DNA from: Hymenobacter edaphi
GTDB taxonomy: Bacteria > Bacteroidota > Bacteroidia > Cytophagales > Hymenobacteraceae
Direction of reading: 5' to 3'
Assembly: GCF_003258365.1 (NCBI RefSeq)
Contig: NZ_QHKM01000001.1
Coordinates: 744,001 to 808,000 of the forward strand
Length of the DNA stretch: 64,000 nucleotides
Part shown: piece by piece, positions 7,869 to 16,458 of the stretch
How positions within the stretch are numbered: the stretch's first letter is position 1
Layout of the letters: every line of letters starts with the position of its first letter
Position numbers and translations under genes: made by a program
The notes under the pieces: generated by a model
What the model was told of the DNA's origin: nothing
The model's database searches: none
The model's input: only the letters and a program-made list of their open reading frames with translations

Positions 7869-8918
7869 CTATGACTTTTCCGCCGCGTCTGGCTTCTCCT
7901 GGGCGCGTTCCAGCTTCAGCAGGCGGCGCTCCAGGTCCGGCAAATGCCGAAATACGGCGTTGGCCCGCAGCGAGTCGCGCAGGTTGAAGGCCGGGGCCCC
8001 CTGCAGGAAAGTGCCTTCCTCCTTCACCGATTTGCCCACGCCCGACTGCGCCGTGACGGTGGTGCGGTCGGCCAGGGTGAGGTGCCCGGCCAGGCCCACC
8101 TGGCCCGCCAGCACGCAGTAGTTGCCCACTTTGGTGGAGCCCGAAATACCCGACTGCGAGGCCACGACGGTGTGCCGACCGATTTCCACGTTGTGGGCAA
8201 TCTGCACCAGGTTGTCGATTTTGGAGCCTTCCCGGATGATGGTCGAGCCCATCGTGGCGCAGTCGATGGTGGCGTTGGCGCCGATGCTCACGTTGTCTTC
8301 CAGCACCACGTTGCCGATCTGCGGAATGGGCCGGTAGGAGCCATCCGGCTGCGGGGCGAAGCCGAACCCGTCGGAGCCGATGACCGCGCCGGCGTGAATG
8401 ACGCACCGGGCGCCGATGACGGTGTCGGCGTAGATTTTGGCCCCGGCGTAGATAATGGTGCCCTCGCCGATGCGGCACCGGTCGCCGATGGTGGCGTGGG
8501 GGAAGATGAGCACCCCGCGGCCGATCTGGCAGTTGTCGCCCACGTAGCTGAAGGCGCCGCGGTAGCCCTCGTCGCCGATGGCGGAGCCCGGGCCCACGAA
8601 GCTGGGCTGCTCCACGCCGCGCTTGCCAGCGCGGGTGAATTGCTGGTAGAACTCCAGCAGGGCGGTGAAGCCCAGGTAGGGGTCGTCGACGCGGATGAGC
8701 GCGGCCGTCACTGGCTGCTTCAGCTCCAGCGTGCGGCTCACGATGACGGCCGAGGCGCCCGTGGAGTAGAGGTGGGGCTCGTACTTGGGGTTCGACAAAA
8801 ACGCAACGGCGCCCGCGCGGGCTTCTTCGATTTTGGCGAGCCGGTCGACGCGCAGGGTGGCGTCGCCCTCCACCGTGCCGTTCAAAACGCCCGCAATCTG
8901 GCCTACCGTGAATTCCAT
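7869..8918 (-). CDS. lpxD: UDP-3-O-acylglucosamine N-acyltransferase LpxD
   Basis: A 349-residue enzyme of the third lipid A step, N-acylation of UDP-3-O-acylglucosamine. It has the N-terminal uridine-binding domain (residues 1 to about 100, LxpD-like), a hexapeptide-repeat left-handed beta helix (about 105-320) with catalytic H242 in IAHNVEIG, and a C-terminal helix (FRHLPDLERRLLKLERA). The ATG at 8916-8918 (MEFTVGQIAG) is preferred over an open upstream extension. A TACTTTTG -7 element lies 6 bp upstream, so this is probably the first gene of the lpx transcript. Confidence 0.97.
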   Translation of the reverse strand: MEFTVGQIAGVLNGTVEGDATLRVDRLAKIEEARAGAVAFLSNPKYEPHLYSTGASAVIVSRTLELKQPVTAALIRVDDPYLGFTALLEFYQQFTRAGKRGVEQPSFVGPGSAIGDEGYRGAFSYVGDNCQIGRGVLIFPHATIGDRCRIGEGTIIYAGAKIYADTVIGARCVIHAGAVIGSDGFGFAPQPDGSYRPIPQIGNVVLEDNVSIGANATIDCATMGSTIIREGSKIDNLVQIAHNVEIGRHTVVASQSGISGSTKVGNYCVLAGQVGLAGHLTLADRTTVTAQSGVGKSVKEEGTFLQGAPAFNLRDSLRANAVFRHLPDLERRLLKLERAQEKPDAAEKS

Positions 8919-9240
8919 AGGCGGCAAAAGTATCTGGTTTTTGGTTGTGGGAGGCTTGGTTTGCGGTTTCACATGGTAAACCGAGCAGGGTGGGCGGCGC
9001 GGGTGGCAGTCATTGCGAGGCGCAGCCGAAGCAAGCCGTCCTCCAGTAGCACCGCCAAAAAATACCGGCTAACCAAGAAGCCGCAGAACGCAAACAGTAA
9101 CTGCAGTTTCGGGCGGTGCTGGTTTCGGGGGCCGCGGGGAAAGATTGACTACGTCTTCCTGCGGTTGCTTCGCTTTGCTCGCCAGGAGCGGCCGGTGCCA
9201 CCGTCGTTCTTCCGCGCAAGGCCGGCGGAGCAGGCTGCCG
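8919..9240. repeat. Intergenic region between the HD hydrolase gene and lpxD, with degraded CATTGCGAGG-type repeat
   Basis: No gene is supported in these 322 bp. Apart from the lpxD promoter it carries GTCATTGCGAGGCGCAGCCG near 9009 and a roughly inverted partner with GGTTGCTTCGCTTTGCTCG near 9162. This resembles a decayed copy of the dyad at 55400-55606. The HD gene ends here without an obvious terminator. Confidence 0.4.
8925..8932 (-). promoter_or_regulatory. Bacteroidota -7 element for lpxD (lpx cluster)
   Basis: The minus strand reads TACTTTTG immediately upstream of the lpxD ATG (6 bp gap). This implies a very short or absent 5' leader, common for this phylum. Confidence 0.55.
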
Positions 9241-10479
9241 CTACGTCCCGGTAATTTCCTTGGGGTAGCAGACGTAGTATTTCTCCACCCGCGTGCTCAG
9301 GGAGCTGATATTCGGCAAATCAGATGCCTGGGCCACGTCGATGACGTGGCCGCGCTTGGTGAGCACGTTGATGGCGTCGTCGCCGGAAGTGTCGTAGGCG
9401 TGGTTGCTGATGCGGCCGGCAATCATGAGCAGGGCCGCTTCCTCCATCGGCAGACGGAAATGCTCGGCAATCAGCTCGGTGATGCCCAGCTTGAAATCCG
9501 CGTCGAGCGGCTGGTTGTCGAGCGTGATTTTGAAGAGGCGGCGCTCCAGCAGGCTGTGGGCCAGAAACGACAGCACGAAATCCGGGTGCGCCGCCCAGCT
9601 TTTCACCGCCGACCAGATATCCGTGTCGTCGAGCCGCACGAAGCGCTGGATGATGGCCGGGTCGTCCTCGAAGTCGAGCATGCGCACCGGGTTCAGCAGG
9701 AAGTAGCTCAGCTCGGGCGAGGCCGGCACCAGCACGCCCGCGCGGGCCAGGTCGCGGGCCCGCTCCATCAGGCGGATGACCATCTGCTCGGCCGACGTGA
9801 CGGCCTTGTGCATGTACACCTGCCAGTACATCACGCGGCGGCTCACCAGGAAGTTTTCGATGCTGTACACCGCCTTTTCCTCCAGCACCAGCCGCTCGTC
9901 GGGGCTGATGGTGAGCATCTTGATGAGGCGGTCGGCGCCGGGCTGGCCCTCCTTCACGCCCGAGTAGAACGAGTCGCGGTTGAGGTAGTCGAGCCGGTCC
10001 ATGTCCAGCTGGCTGCTGACCAGCTGGTGGAAGAACGGCCGCGGGTAGGAGCCCTGGAAGATGTCGATGGCCAGCTGCAAACGCCCGCCGAACTCCTGGT
10101 TGAGCAGCTCCATCAGGTGCAGCGAAATCCGCTCGTGGGGCACGTCCTCGAACAGGGCGTGCTCCAGGGCGTGGGAAAGGGGGCCGTGGCCGATGTCGTG
10201 GAGCAGGATGGCAATCTGGGCCGCCTCGCCTTCCTGGGCGGTGATGCGCACGCCCTTGTCCTTGAGGGTGCGCAGCGCCAAGGACATCAGGTGCATGGCG
10301 CCCAGGGCGTGGTGAAAGCGCGTGTGCAGGGCGCCGGGGTACACAAAATCCGTCAGGCCGAGCTGCTTGATGCGCCGCAGCCGCTGAAAGTAGCGGTGCT
10401 CGATGAGGTCGAAGATCAGCTCGGTCGGGACGCTGACGAACCCGTAAACCGGGTCGTTCAGGATTTTTCGCTTGTTCAA
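9241..10479 (-). CDS. HD-superfamily phosphohydrolase
   Basis: A 412-residue cytoplasmic hydrolase of the SAMHD1/dGTPase-like HD group. Metal ligands are visible as H56 in RFHHALGAMH and H94-D95 in ILLHDIGHGPLSHALE, with a later aspartate in SQLDMDRLDYLNRDS. Such proteins cleave phosphate from nucleotides; the exact substrate is unknown. Translation starts at a TTG (10477-10479): NKRKILNDPVYGF is the usual family N-terminus and no in-frame ATG or GTG lies nearby. Synteny with lpxD downstream is common in the phylum. It is divergent from porX. Confidence 0.9.
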   Translation of the reverse strand: MNKRKILNDPVYGFVSVPTELIFDLIEHRYFQRLRRIKQLGLTDFVYPGALHTRFHHALGAMHLMSLALRTLKDKGVRITAQEGEAAQIAILLHDIGHGPLSHALEHALFEDVPHERISLHLMELLNQEFGGRLQLAIDIFQGSYPRPFFHQLVSSQLDMDRLDYLNRDSFYSGVKEGQPGADRLIKMLTISPDERLVLEEKAVYSIENFLVSRRVMYWQVYMHKAVTSAEQMVIRLMERARDLARAGVLVPASPELSYFLLNPVRMLDFEDDPAIIQRFVRLDDTDIWSAVKSWAAHPDFVLSFLAHSLLERRLFKITLDNQPLDADFKLGITELIAEHFRLPMEEAALLMIAGRISNHAYDTSGDDAINVLTKRGHVIDVAQASDLPNISSLSTRVEKYYVCYPKEITGT

Positions 10480-10830
10480 GGGCGCGGAAAGGAGTTTGGG
10501 GGCCGAAAAGTAGTCGGATTCAGTGGTACGGAAAGCACGGGCGCCGGGTGGGGGCGAAAAAAGCCGCGCGGCGCCGTAGCAGCCGGTGTGGGCGAGAAAA
10601 GCCCGGCGTTGGTCGATGGATCAGCTACATAGCGCGGGCTCTATGCAACCCTAACCCCCGGTTTGGGGTTAGCTTCTGGCGAAGCCTGACGGCCTTTCGT
10701 GCCGGCGCCGCATCATAAATCGGCCCTGATACGTTAGGTTGCGCACCGCTAAACCGGCGGCGCGTGGGGGCTTCGCCTGCCGCAAGTGGCCTTCGCACGC
10801 CACACTTCCTCTCAACCCGAACTACACTGC
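10480..10830. other. Intergenic control region between the HD hydrolase gene and porX
   Basis: No gene is supported in these 351 bp, which must hold the promoters of the two divergent genes. A small inverted repeat, CTAACCCC (10651-10658) with GGGGTTAG (10665-10672), and a fragment of the GCGCGGGCT repeat near 10631 are the only structures seen. No good TAnnTTTG element was found for porX. Confidence 0.4.
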
Positions 10831-12402
10831 ATGCAACGTTACAGCATCCTCTGGGCCGACGACGAAATTGACCTGCTCAAGCCGCACATCCTGTTTCTGA
10901 AGGAGCGGGGCTACGACGTGACGGGCGTCAACTCCGGCGCCGACGCCATCGACGAGGTCCAGGAGAAAAACTACGACCTCGTGTTCCTCGACGAGAACAT
11001 GCCCGGCATCACCGGCCTCGAAGCCCTGGCCGAAATCAAGGCCGCCAAGCCCACGCTGCCGGTGATTATGATTACCAAGAGCGAGGAGGAGCACATCATG
11101 GAGGAAGCCATCGGCTCCAAGATTGCCGACTACCTCATCAAGCCCGTCAACCCGAACCAGATTCTGCTGTCGGTGAAGAAGGTGCTCGACAACAAGCGCC
11201 TCGTCTCCGAGAAAACCAACAGCTCCTACCAGCGCGACTTTCGGCAGCTGGGCATGCAGCTCTCCGACCGGCTGAGCCCCGCCGAGTGGGCCGACGTGTA
11301 CAAGAAGCTGACCTACTGGGAGCTGGAAATCAACGAGACGGAGGGCAAGAGCATGGCCGACGTCTTCAACATGCAGAAGGACGAGGCCAACACCTACTTC
11401 GGCCGCTTTATCACCGAGAACTACGAGGACTGGGTGAACGGCGACGACAAGGACGCCCCGCTGATGTCGCACCAGCTGTTCAAGGAGCGCGTGTTTCCCT
11501 TGATGAAGCAGACCGGCGACACCCCGGTGTACTTCGTGCTCATCGACAACCTGCGCTACGACCAGTGGAAGGTGCTGGAGCCCATCATTGCCGAAATGTT
11601 CACGGTGGACACGGAGGAAATGTACTACTCGATCCTGCCCACCACCACGGCCTACGCCCGCAACGCCATCTTCTCGGGCATGATGCCCGGCGAGATTCAG
11701 AAGAAGTACCCGAACCTGTGGGTGTGGGACGACGACGACGAAGGCAAGAACCTGCACGAGGCGGAGTTCATGGAAATCAACTTCCAGAAAAACAACCAGA
11801 AGCAGAAGTTCAGCTACAACAAGGTCACCAACCTGCAGGCGGGCAAGGACCTGCTGGGCAAAATGCCCAACCTGCACAACAACTACAAGCTGAACGTCAT
11901 CGTCTACAACTTCGTGGACATGCTCAGCCACGCCCGCACCGACATGGCCATGATCCGGGAGCTGGCCGCCGACGAATCGGCCTATCGCAGCATCACCCGC
12001 TCGTGGTTTCTGCACTCCCCGCTCTACGAGATGCTGCAGGTCATTGCCGACAAGAAGGGCAAGCTCATCATCACCACCGACCACGGCACCATCCGCTGCA
12101 AGCGGCCCTACAAAATCGTGGGCGACCGGAACACCAACACCAACCTGCGCTACAAGCACGGCAAAAACCTGGGCTTCGACGAGTCGCGCGACGTGTACGT
12201 GGTGCGCAAGCCGGAGCGGGTGTTTCTGCCCCGCGAAAACGTGTCGACGGCTTACGTCTTCACCGTGGGCGACTATTTCTTCGCCTACCCCAACAACTAC
12301 AACTACTACGTGAACTTCTACAAGGACACCTTCCAGCACGGCGGGATTTCCCTGGAGGAGTGCATCATCCCCTACATCACGCTGAGCCCGAAAGGGGCGT
12401 AA
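10831..12402 (+). CDS. porX: PorX-type response regulator with PglZ domain (T9SS regulation)
   Basis: A 523-residue two-domain regulator. The N-terminal receiver (residues 1 to about 125) has the acidic pair D10-D11, phosphoacceptor D54 in LVFLDENMPG, and the conserved K in YLIKPVNP. The C-terminal PglZ domain of the alkaline phosphatase superfamily (about 200-523) has YFVLIDNLRYDQWK, the nucleophile threonine in LPTTTAYAR (T271/T272) and IITTDHGTIRCKRP. PorX works with the PorY sensor in controlling type IX secretion, and the PglZ domain has phosphodiesterase activity on oligonucleotides in studied members. The start is the ATG at 10831, directly before MQRYSILWADDE. No porY is adjacent, as is usual. 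Transcription ends at 12420-12449. Confidence 0.95.
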   Translation: MQRYSILWADDEIDLLKPHILFLKERGYDVTGVNSGADAIDEVQEKNYDLVFLDENMPGITGLEALAEIKAAKPTLPVIMITKSEEEHIMEEAIGSKIADYLIKPVNPNQILLSVKKVLDNKRLVSEKTNSSYQRDFRQLGMQLSDRLSPAEWADVYKKLTYWELEINETEGKSMADVFNMQKDEANTYFGRFITENYEDWVNGDDKDAPLMSHQLFKERVFPLMKQTGDTPVYFVLIDNLRYDQWKVLEPIIAEMFTVDTEEMYYSILPTTTAYARNAIFSGMMPGEIQKKYPNLWVWDDDDEGKNLHEAEFMEINFQKNNQKQKFSYNKVTNLQAGKDLLGKMPNLHNNYKLNVIVYNFVDMLSHARTDMAMIRELAADESAYRSITRSWFLHSPLYEMLQVIADKKGKLIITTDHGTIRCKRPYKIVGDRNTNTNLRYKHGKNLGFDESRDVYVVRKPERVFLPRENVSTAYVFTVGDYFFAYPNNYNYYVNFYKDTFQHGGISLEECIIPYITLSPKGA

Positions 12403-12419
12403 GCGGAAGTGCAGAAGCG

Positions 12420-12449
12420 AAAAAGCCGGTCGAAAGACCGGTTTTTTTT
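12420..12449 (+). terminator. Intrinsic terminator after porX
   Basis: Stem AAAAGCCGGTC / GACCGGTTTTT around a GAAA tetraloop (12432-12435), followed by a T-run. The A-run on the left also makes it usable in the other direction. Confidence 0.9.
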
Positions 12450-12525
12450 GTGCCCGGCGCTGGAGCCTGGAACAGCCAAAGGCCGCCGACGAGGCATGCA
12501 GCGCCCCCGATGTGGCCGGCGCCGC

Positions 12526-12924
12526 TTATGGCATCTGCTTCATGGGCAGCTGCTGCTGCCGCTTGAACAGCTCGGCCTGCTGCTTGCGCGCGGGCTTGGT
12601 CGTGATGATGATGGCGCCGTTCAGGGCCTGGCTGCCGTAGAGCGCCGCGGCCTGCGCCGCCGACACGACGTTCACCTTCTCGATGGCGTGCGGGCTCAGG
12701 CGGCGCATCTGCTCCGGGGTGGCCGGCGTGCCGTCGATGATGTAAAGCGGCTCCTGCCCCGGCACAACGCTCATGTGGCAGCGCACAACGACCGGCCGGG
12801 GAGCCGGCGGCTCCTGGGCCAGGGTAGCCTGTTGCGTGGCCTGGGCGGGCTCCTGGGCCCGGGCGGTGGCAGCCGTCAGGCCGAAAAGCACGGCGGCGAG
12901 TAGGGGGTGGCGGAAACGGGGCAT
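12526..12924 (-). CDS. Small secreted protein resembling an isolated TonB-receptor plug domain
   Basis: A 132-residue protein with a signal peptide (cleavage near ARAQ, residue 24). The core matches the end of a SusC/RagA-type plug: PLYIIDGTPAT (59-69), IEKVNVVSAAQAAALYG (81-97) and NGAIIITTK (102-110). There is no beta barrel or TonB box, and the length excludes a full receptor. Similar small proteins often follow the pattern 'VDG ... I..VNVL....A..YG..A.NGVIIITTK'. It may act as a periplasmic or outer-membrane accessory, or may mimic a receptor plug; this is inference. A related gene lies directly upstream. Confidence 0.75.
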   Translation of the reverse strand: MPRFRHPLLAAVLFGLTAATARAQEPAQATQQATLAQEPPAPRPVVVRCHMSVVPGQEPLYIIDGTPATPEQMRRLSPHAIEKVNVVSAAQAAALYGSQALNGAIIITTKPARKQQAELFKRQQQLPMKQMP

Positions 12925-13088
12925 AGCGAAGCAGTTGGCGGTGAATAGATCTACGGGCTGGATGCGAACAGGATGCTGATTCCATACGGCTGCCCCCGTG
13001 GCGGGCTGTTCGACCTGCCGCGGGGAGCATAGCCGCGGTTCGGCCCGCGCCGCGCCGCGGCCAAGCGGGGACGCTGCGGCCGTCGGGT

Positions 13089-13445
13089 TTATCGGGGGCG
13101 CCGGGGGGCGCGCGGCTGCTTTTGCGTTTCGATCAGCAGGGCCCCGCGGGAGGCCCGGGAGCCAAACCGCGCCACCGCCTCGGCGGGCTCCAGCTCCCGC
13201 AGCCCGATGATGTCTTCGGCCGGCGGCAGGTTGGCCGAATCAGGCAGCACGCGGCCGTCGACGACGAGCAGCGGCCCGCGGCGGGGGCGGTGCAGCGAGG
13301 TTTCAAGGCCCCATACCACATCGGCCGGAACGCGCCGCACGTCGATGGGCAGGGCTTCGTCGGTGGCCGGGGCGGGCAGCCGGGTCAGCTGGGCGAAGCC
13401 CGGGCCCGCCGCCAGCAGCAGCCCGAGCAGCAACAGTCGTTTCAT
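13089..13445 (-). CDS. Small secreted plug-like protein, paralogue of the neighbour
   Basis: A 118-residue protein with a signal peptide (cleavage near GFAQ, residue 19). It contains the same plug-like core as the next gene, more divergent: PLLVVDGRVL (58-67), GLRELEPAEAVARFG (81-95) and RGALLIETQ (100-108). It has a basic, proline-rich C-terminal tail (RAPRRPR). The 164-bp gap to the following paralogue and common strand suggest a two-gene unit. Function unknown. Confidence 0.65.
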   Translation of the reverse strand: MKRLLLLGLLLAAGPGFAQLTRLPAPATDEALPIDVRRVPADVVWGLETSLHRPRRGPLLVVDGRVLPDSANLPPAEDIIGLRELEPAEAVARFGSRASRGALLIETQKQPRAPRRPR

Positions 13446-13564
13446 AGCCTGAAGCGCGACGCCGGGAGTCGGAGCGGCCGTCGGTAAATAATAGACACTT
13501 CAGATATAGCGCAGGGTTGCAGGCCGAGGCTTGCCGCTGACAGAGAAAATCTTAGGGGGTAAAT

Positions 13565-13602
13565 GTCACGCGGCCCCGGAGTGCGAGGGGCCGCGTGACG
13601 TT
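13565..13602. terminator. Intrinsic terminator beyond the glycosyltransferase gene
   Basis: Perfect 13-bp stem GTCACGCGGCCCC (13565-13577) with its complement (13587-13599), 9-nt loop, AAA on the left and TTT on the right. It lies just past the stop of the minus-strand glycosyltransferase gene. Confidence 0.75.
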
Positions 13603-13620
13603 TGCCGTAGAGAAGTCAGT

Positions 13621-15384
13621 TTAGCGTGCCACAGCCGGCTTCGCGGCGGCTTTTTTCGGGCGCAGGGCCGGCCGGGGCGTCGTGCGGGAGGCGGGCTGGG
13701 GCCGCAGCTCGTACAGCACCACCGTGTTGCGGTTGTACTGGACCTGCTCCACCTTCTGGCCCAGCGTGCCGAAGTGCCCTTGCAGCAGGCCCGGCGGGCT
13801 GAAATCTTCCTGGTGGTACCAGGCGGGCAGGGTCACGTAGTCGCCGATGGCGTTGCGGTTCTGGTTGTCGTAGAGCAGCCAGACGCGGCGGGCGCCCCGC
13901 AGCTGGTCGAAATCGGGCTGCAGGCGGCGCAGGTAGTCGGCCGGGCCGCTGGCCTCGTTTTTCACGAAGCTGCCCGTCGCGGCCCGGAACTTCAGCGGGT
14001 AGGCCAGCTGGTAGTACTCGTAGCTCTGGTTCATGTTCCAGAACACGTACACCGCGTCGCCGGGGCGGTAGTGCTCATTCACGTACATGATGGCCTCGCG
14101 GCTGTACTCGGTGTGCATGGCCAGGCGCGGGTCGGCGGCTTCGCGGGCGGCGGTGATGACCGTGGGCGCGAAGAACAGCGCCAGCAGCAGCCCGAACCAG
14201 GCCGGGCGGCCGCTCAGGCGCCGCTGCAGGTACTCCACGCCCAGGCTGATGACAATGAGTAGCGCCGGCAGCAGAAACAGCGTGAACCGCTCGTGGAAGG
14301 GGTAGACTTTCACGGCGGAAGCCGCTACGGCCAGCAGCATCGGCAGCAGCAGTACGGCAAAGTTCAGCCGGTCTTTGCGAGCAAAGTACACTGCGCCCAC
14401 GGCCAGGCAGATCAGGTGCAGCCAGCCCATCTTGAAGACGTAGCGCAGCGGATGGCGGTTGAGCGCGTCGAGGTTGCCGTCGAGGTCCAGCATCAGGCTC
14501 AGCGGGTGCAGCAGCGTCAGGTACAGTTTGTGCGCCAGCCACTTCGCGCTGGCCACAGAGGGCGGCATCGGCATAAAGGCCTGGTCCATGCGGTCGAAGT
14601 AGTCAATCAGCCAGCCCGACTCGTGGTACTTGCTGGTAATGAGCAGGTACTGCGCGCCGAAGCTAACGACCCACAGCCCGAACGGAATAGCGTACAAGAA
14701 CAACGTGCGCCACTGCCGCCGGGCCACGGCGTGCAGGCTCAGCCCCAGCCCGATGCCGGCCAGCACGAAAATCAGCGAAAACGAAAACCACAGCAGCGCG
14801 CTGCCCAGCAGCCCCCAGGCCAGCAGGGAAGCCACGTCGGTGCGGGCCCGGTAGCGGGTGTAGAGCCACACGGCCACCACGGCCGTGAATAGCTCGGTGG
14901 CGTATTGCTTGGCCTCGATGGAGTGAAATACGCAGGCCGAGGAAAACGCCATAATGGCCACGGCCACTACCACCGTCCAGGGCTTCAGGAAGTAGCGCGC
15001 CACGGGCACCAGCACCAGCAAGGAGCCGATGCCGGCCAGCAGCGACACCAGCCGCAGGGACTTTTCGCCGTAGCCGAACACCAGCGCCACCGTCTTCACC
15101 GCCCATAGGTAGCCGATGGGGGCCTTTTGCTGGTAGGCAAACGGCTCGGTCACCAGCGCCCAGTAACCCTTGCGGATCAGGTTGACGCCGAGGTACAGCT
15201 CATCGGTGACGAAGGAGCGGCTGTAGAAGAAATGCACCAGCCGCAGCGCAATGCCCACGGCCAGCACCAGGTACAGCAAGCGGTGCCAGGACACACGGCG
15301 GGTCCGCGCCGGCCCGGAGTCCGCCACCGGGGTGGTGGGCCGGGGCCGGGCCGGGGCGCTGACCGCGAAGGACAGAACAGACAT
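13621..15384 (-). CDS. GT-C family membrane glycosyltransferase (GT39/PMT-like)
   Basis: A 587-residue integral membrane protein with about ten hydrophobic segments between residues 35 and 420, then a soluble C-terminal domain (about 425-560) and a basic Ala/Pro/Lys tail. An acidic DE pair (D61-E62 in FVTDELYLG) in the first periplasmic loop is the typical GT-C catalytic motif. GT-C enzymes use polyprenyl-phosphate-linked sugars to glycosylate acceptors on the periplasmic face. The paralogue at 17374-19077 shares the loop (SFxxDExYL), the motif EAKQYA and the C-terminal VYxFWNM and GDY..PAWYH segments. It lies 42 bp downstream of the UbiA gene. Acceptor unknown. Confidence 0.85.
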   Translation of the reverse strand: MSVLSFAVSAPARPRPTTPVADSGPARTRRVSWHRLLYLVLAVGIALRLVHFFYSRSFVTDELYLGVNLIRKGYWALVTEPFAYQQKAPIGYLWAVKTVALVFGYGEKSLRLVSLLAGIGSLLVLVPVARYFLKPWTVVVAVAIMAFSSACVFHSIEAKQYATELFTAVVAVWLYTRYRARTDVASLLAWGLLGSALLWFSFSLIFVLAGIGLGLSLHAVARRQWRTLFLYAIPFGLWVVSFGAQYLLITSKYHESGWLIDYFDRMDQAFMPMPPSVASAKWLAHKLYLTLLHPLSLMLDLDGNLDALNRHPLRYVFKMGWLHLICLAVGAVYFARKDRLNFAVLLLPMLLAVAASAVKVYPFHERFTLFLLPALLIVISLGVEYLQRRLSGRPAWFGLLLALFFAPTVITAAREAADPRLAMHTEYSREAIMYVNEHYRPGDAVYVFWNMNQSYEYYQLAYPLKFRAATGSFVKNEASGPADYLRRLQPDFDQLRGARRVWLLYDNQNRNAIGDYVTLPAWYHQEDFSPPGLLQGHFGTLGQKVEQVQYNRNTVVLYELRPQPASRTTPRPALRPKKAAAKPAVAR

Positions 15385-15426
15385 AGCAGGAAGGGCAGGA
15401 GGTGGAGGAAGCGGCGGCCCCGCGGG

Positions 15427-16458
15427 CTAGCGGCCCAGGTTGTAGTGGTCCTGCAGCAGGTTGTGCAGCGGCGGAATGTTGATGAACATCAGGCCCGTCA
15501 GCAGCAGGCAGAAGAGCACCACGTAGGTCATAAACCAGTAGCGGGTGTACAGCTTCTCGGAGCCCTGCACCGGCGAATCCTTGAGCAGGCCGATGCGCAG
15601 GTACCACGAAAACAGCAGCGCGAAGAAGGGGAAGCTCACCAGCAGCTCCACGCGGTTCTTGATCAGGAAGATGCCCAGGAAAAACGCGCAGGTGAGGGCG
15701 TAGAAGAACATCGAGATGAGCAGGCTGTGCTCGGTGTAGAACTTAAACGAGCGGCGGTACAGCCCGGCGCGCTCCGGGTCGCCGATGAGGCGGTACTCGG
15801 CGAAGCGCTTGGTGGCCATCAGGAAGGCCCCGCCCATCCAGTAGGCCACGATGATGCTGCTCGGCGGAAAGCTGTTCAGCAGCTGAAACGAATCCAGATC
15901 GGCCAGGGCCACCACCGGCGCCACCGTAAACCAGCCCAGCGCGAAGCGAATCGGGTTGTTCACCGACTCCGACAGCACGTCGATGTAGGCCCGCTCCTTG
16001 GTGCGGAAGGGGCGCACGTTGTACATCACGCCCATGAACAGCAAAAACATCGACACCAGCAGAAACTGCATGCTGATCTGGTAGGCAATGGCGAAGCCCA
16101 GCAGCGCGAGGCCCAGCCATTCGGCGTATACCAGGGCCGGCCTGACCACCCGCACCACCGAGGTGCGTTTCTTCTTGAGCGGGTGAAACTTGTCGAATTC
16201 CGCGTCGAGGTACTCGTTGATGACGTAGTTGGCCGAAGCTACCAGACAGGTGCTGACGATGCCCAGCACCACCTTCACCAGCAGCGCCGCGTCGATGGCG
16301 GGGTTGAACACGATGAGGGCGAAGAGCACCCCGGGCATCATAAACACGTTTTTCACCCAGTTGTCGGGGCGGGCAATGGCCACGTAGTCCTTGAGGCCGG
16401 CCGGGATAATGGCCTGTGGCGTCTCTTCAGCGTTGGAGAGTACAGGGGTCTGGTTCAT
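15427..16458 (-). CDS. UbiA-family prenyltransferase, decaprenyl-phosphate phosphoribosyltransferase-like
   Basis: A 343-residue protein with about nine membrane helices. The first aspartate-rich motif is N81-x3-D85-x3-D89 (NEYLDAEFDKFHP), followed by LKKKRTS, the pattern of the subgroup that transfers phosphoribose to polyprenyl phosphate. The second motif lies near YIDVLSESVNNPIRF. I infer production of a polyprenyl-phospho-ribose type donor. The start is the ATG at 16456-16458 (MNQTPVLSNAEE); it lies inside the 3' end of the HAD gene (32-bp overlap), so translation is probably coupled. The genomic setting between two GT-C transferases supports a lipid-linked sugar pathway. Confidence 0.85.
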   Translation of the reverse strand: MNQTPVLSNAEETPQAIIPAGLKDYVAIARPDNWVKNVFMMPGVLFALIVFNPAIDAALLVKVVLGIVSTCLVASANYVINEYLDAEFDKFHPLKKKRTSVVRVVRPALVYAEWLGLALLGFAIAYQISMQFLLVSMFLLFMGVMYNVRPFRTKERAYIDVLSESVNNPIRFALGWFTVAPVVALADLDSFQLLNSFPPSSIIVAYWMGGAFLMATKRFAEYRLIGDPERAGLYRRSFKFYTEHSLLISMFFYALTCAFFLGIFLIKNRVELLVSFPFFALLFSWYLRIGLLKDSPVQGSEKLYTRYWFMTYVVLFCLLLTGLMFINIPPLHNLLQDHYNLGR

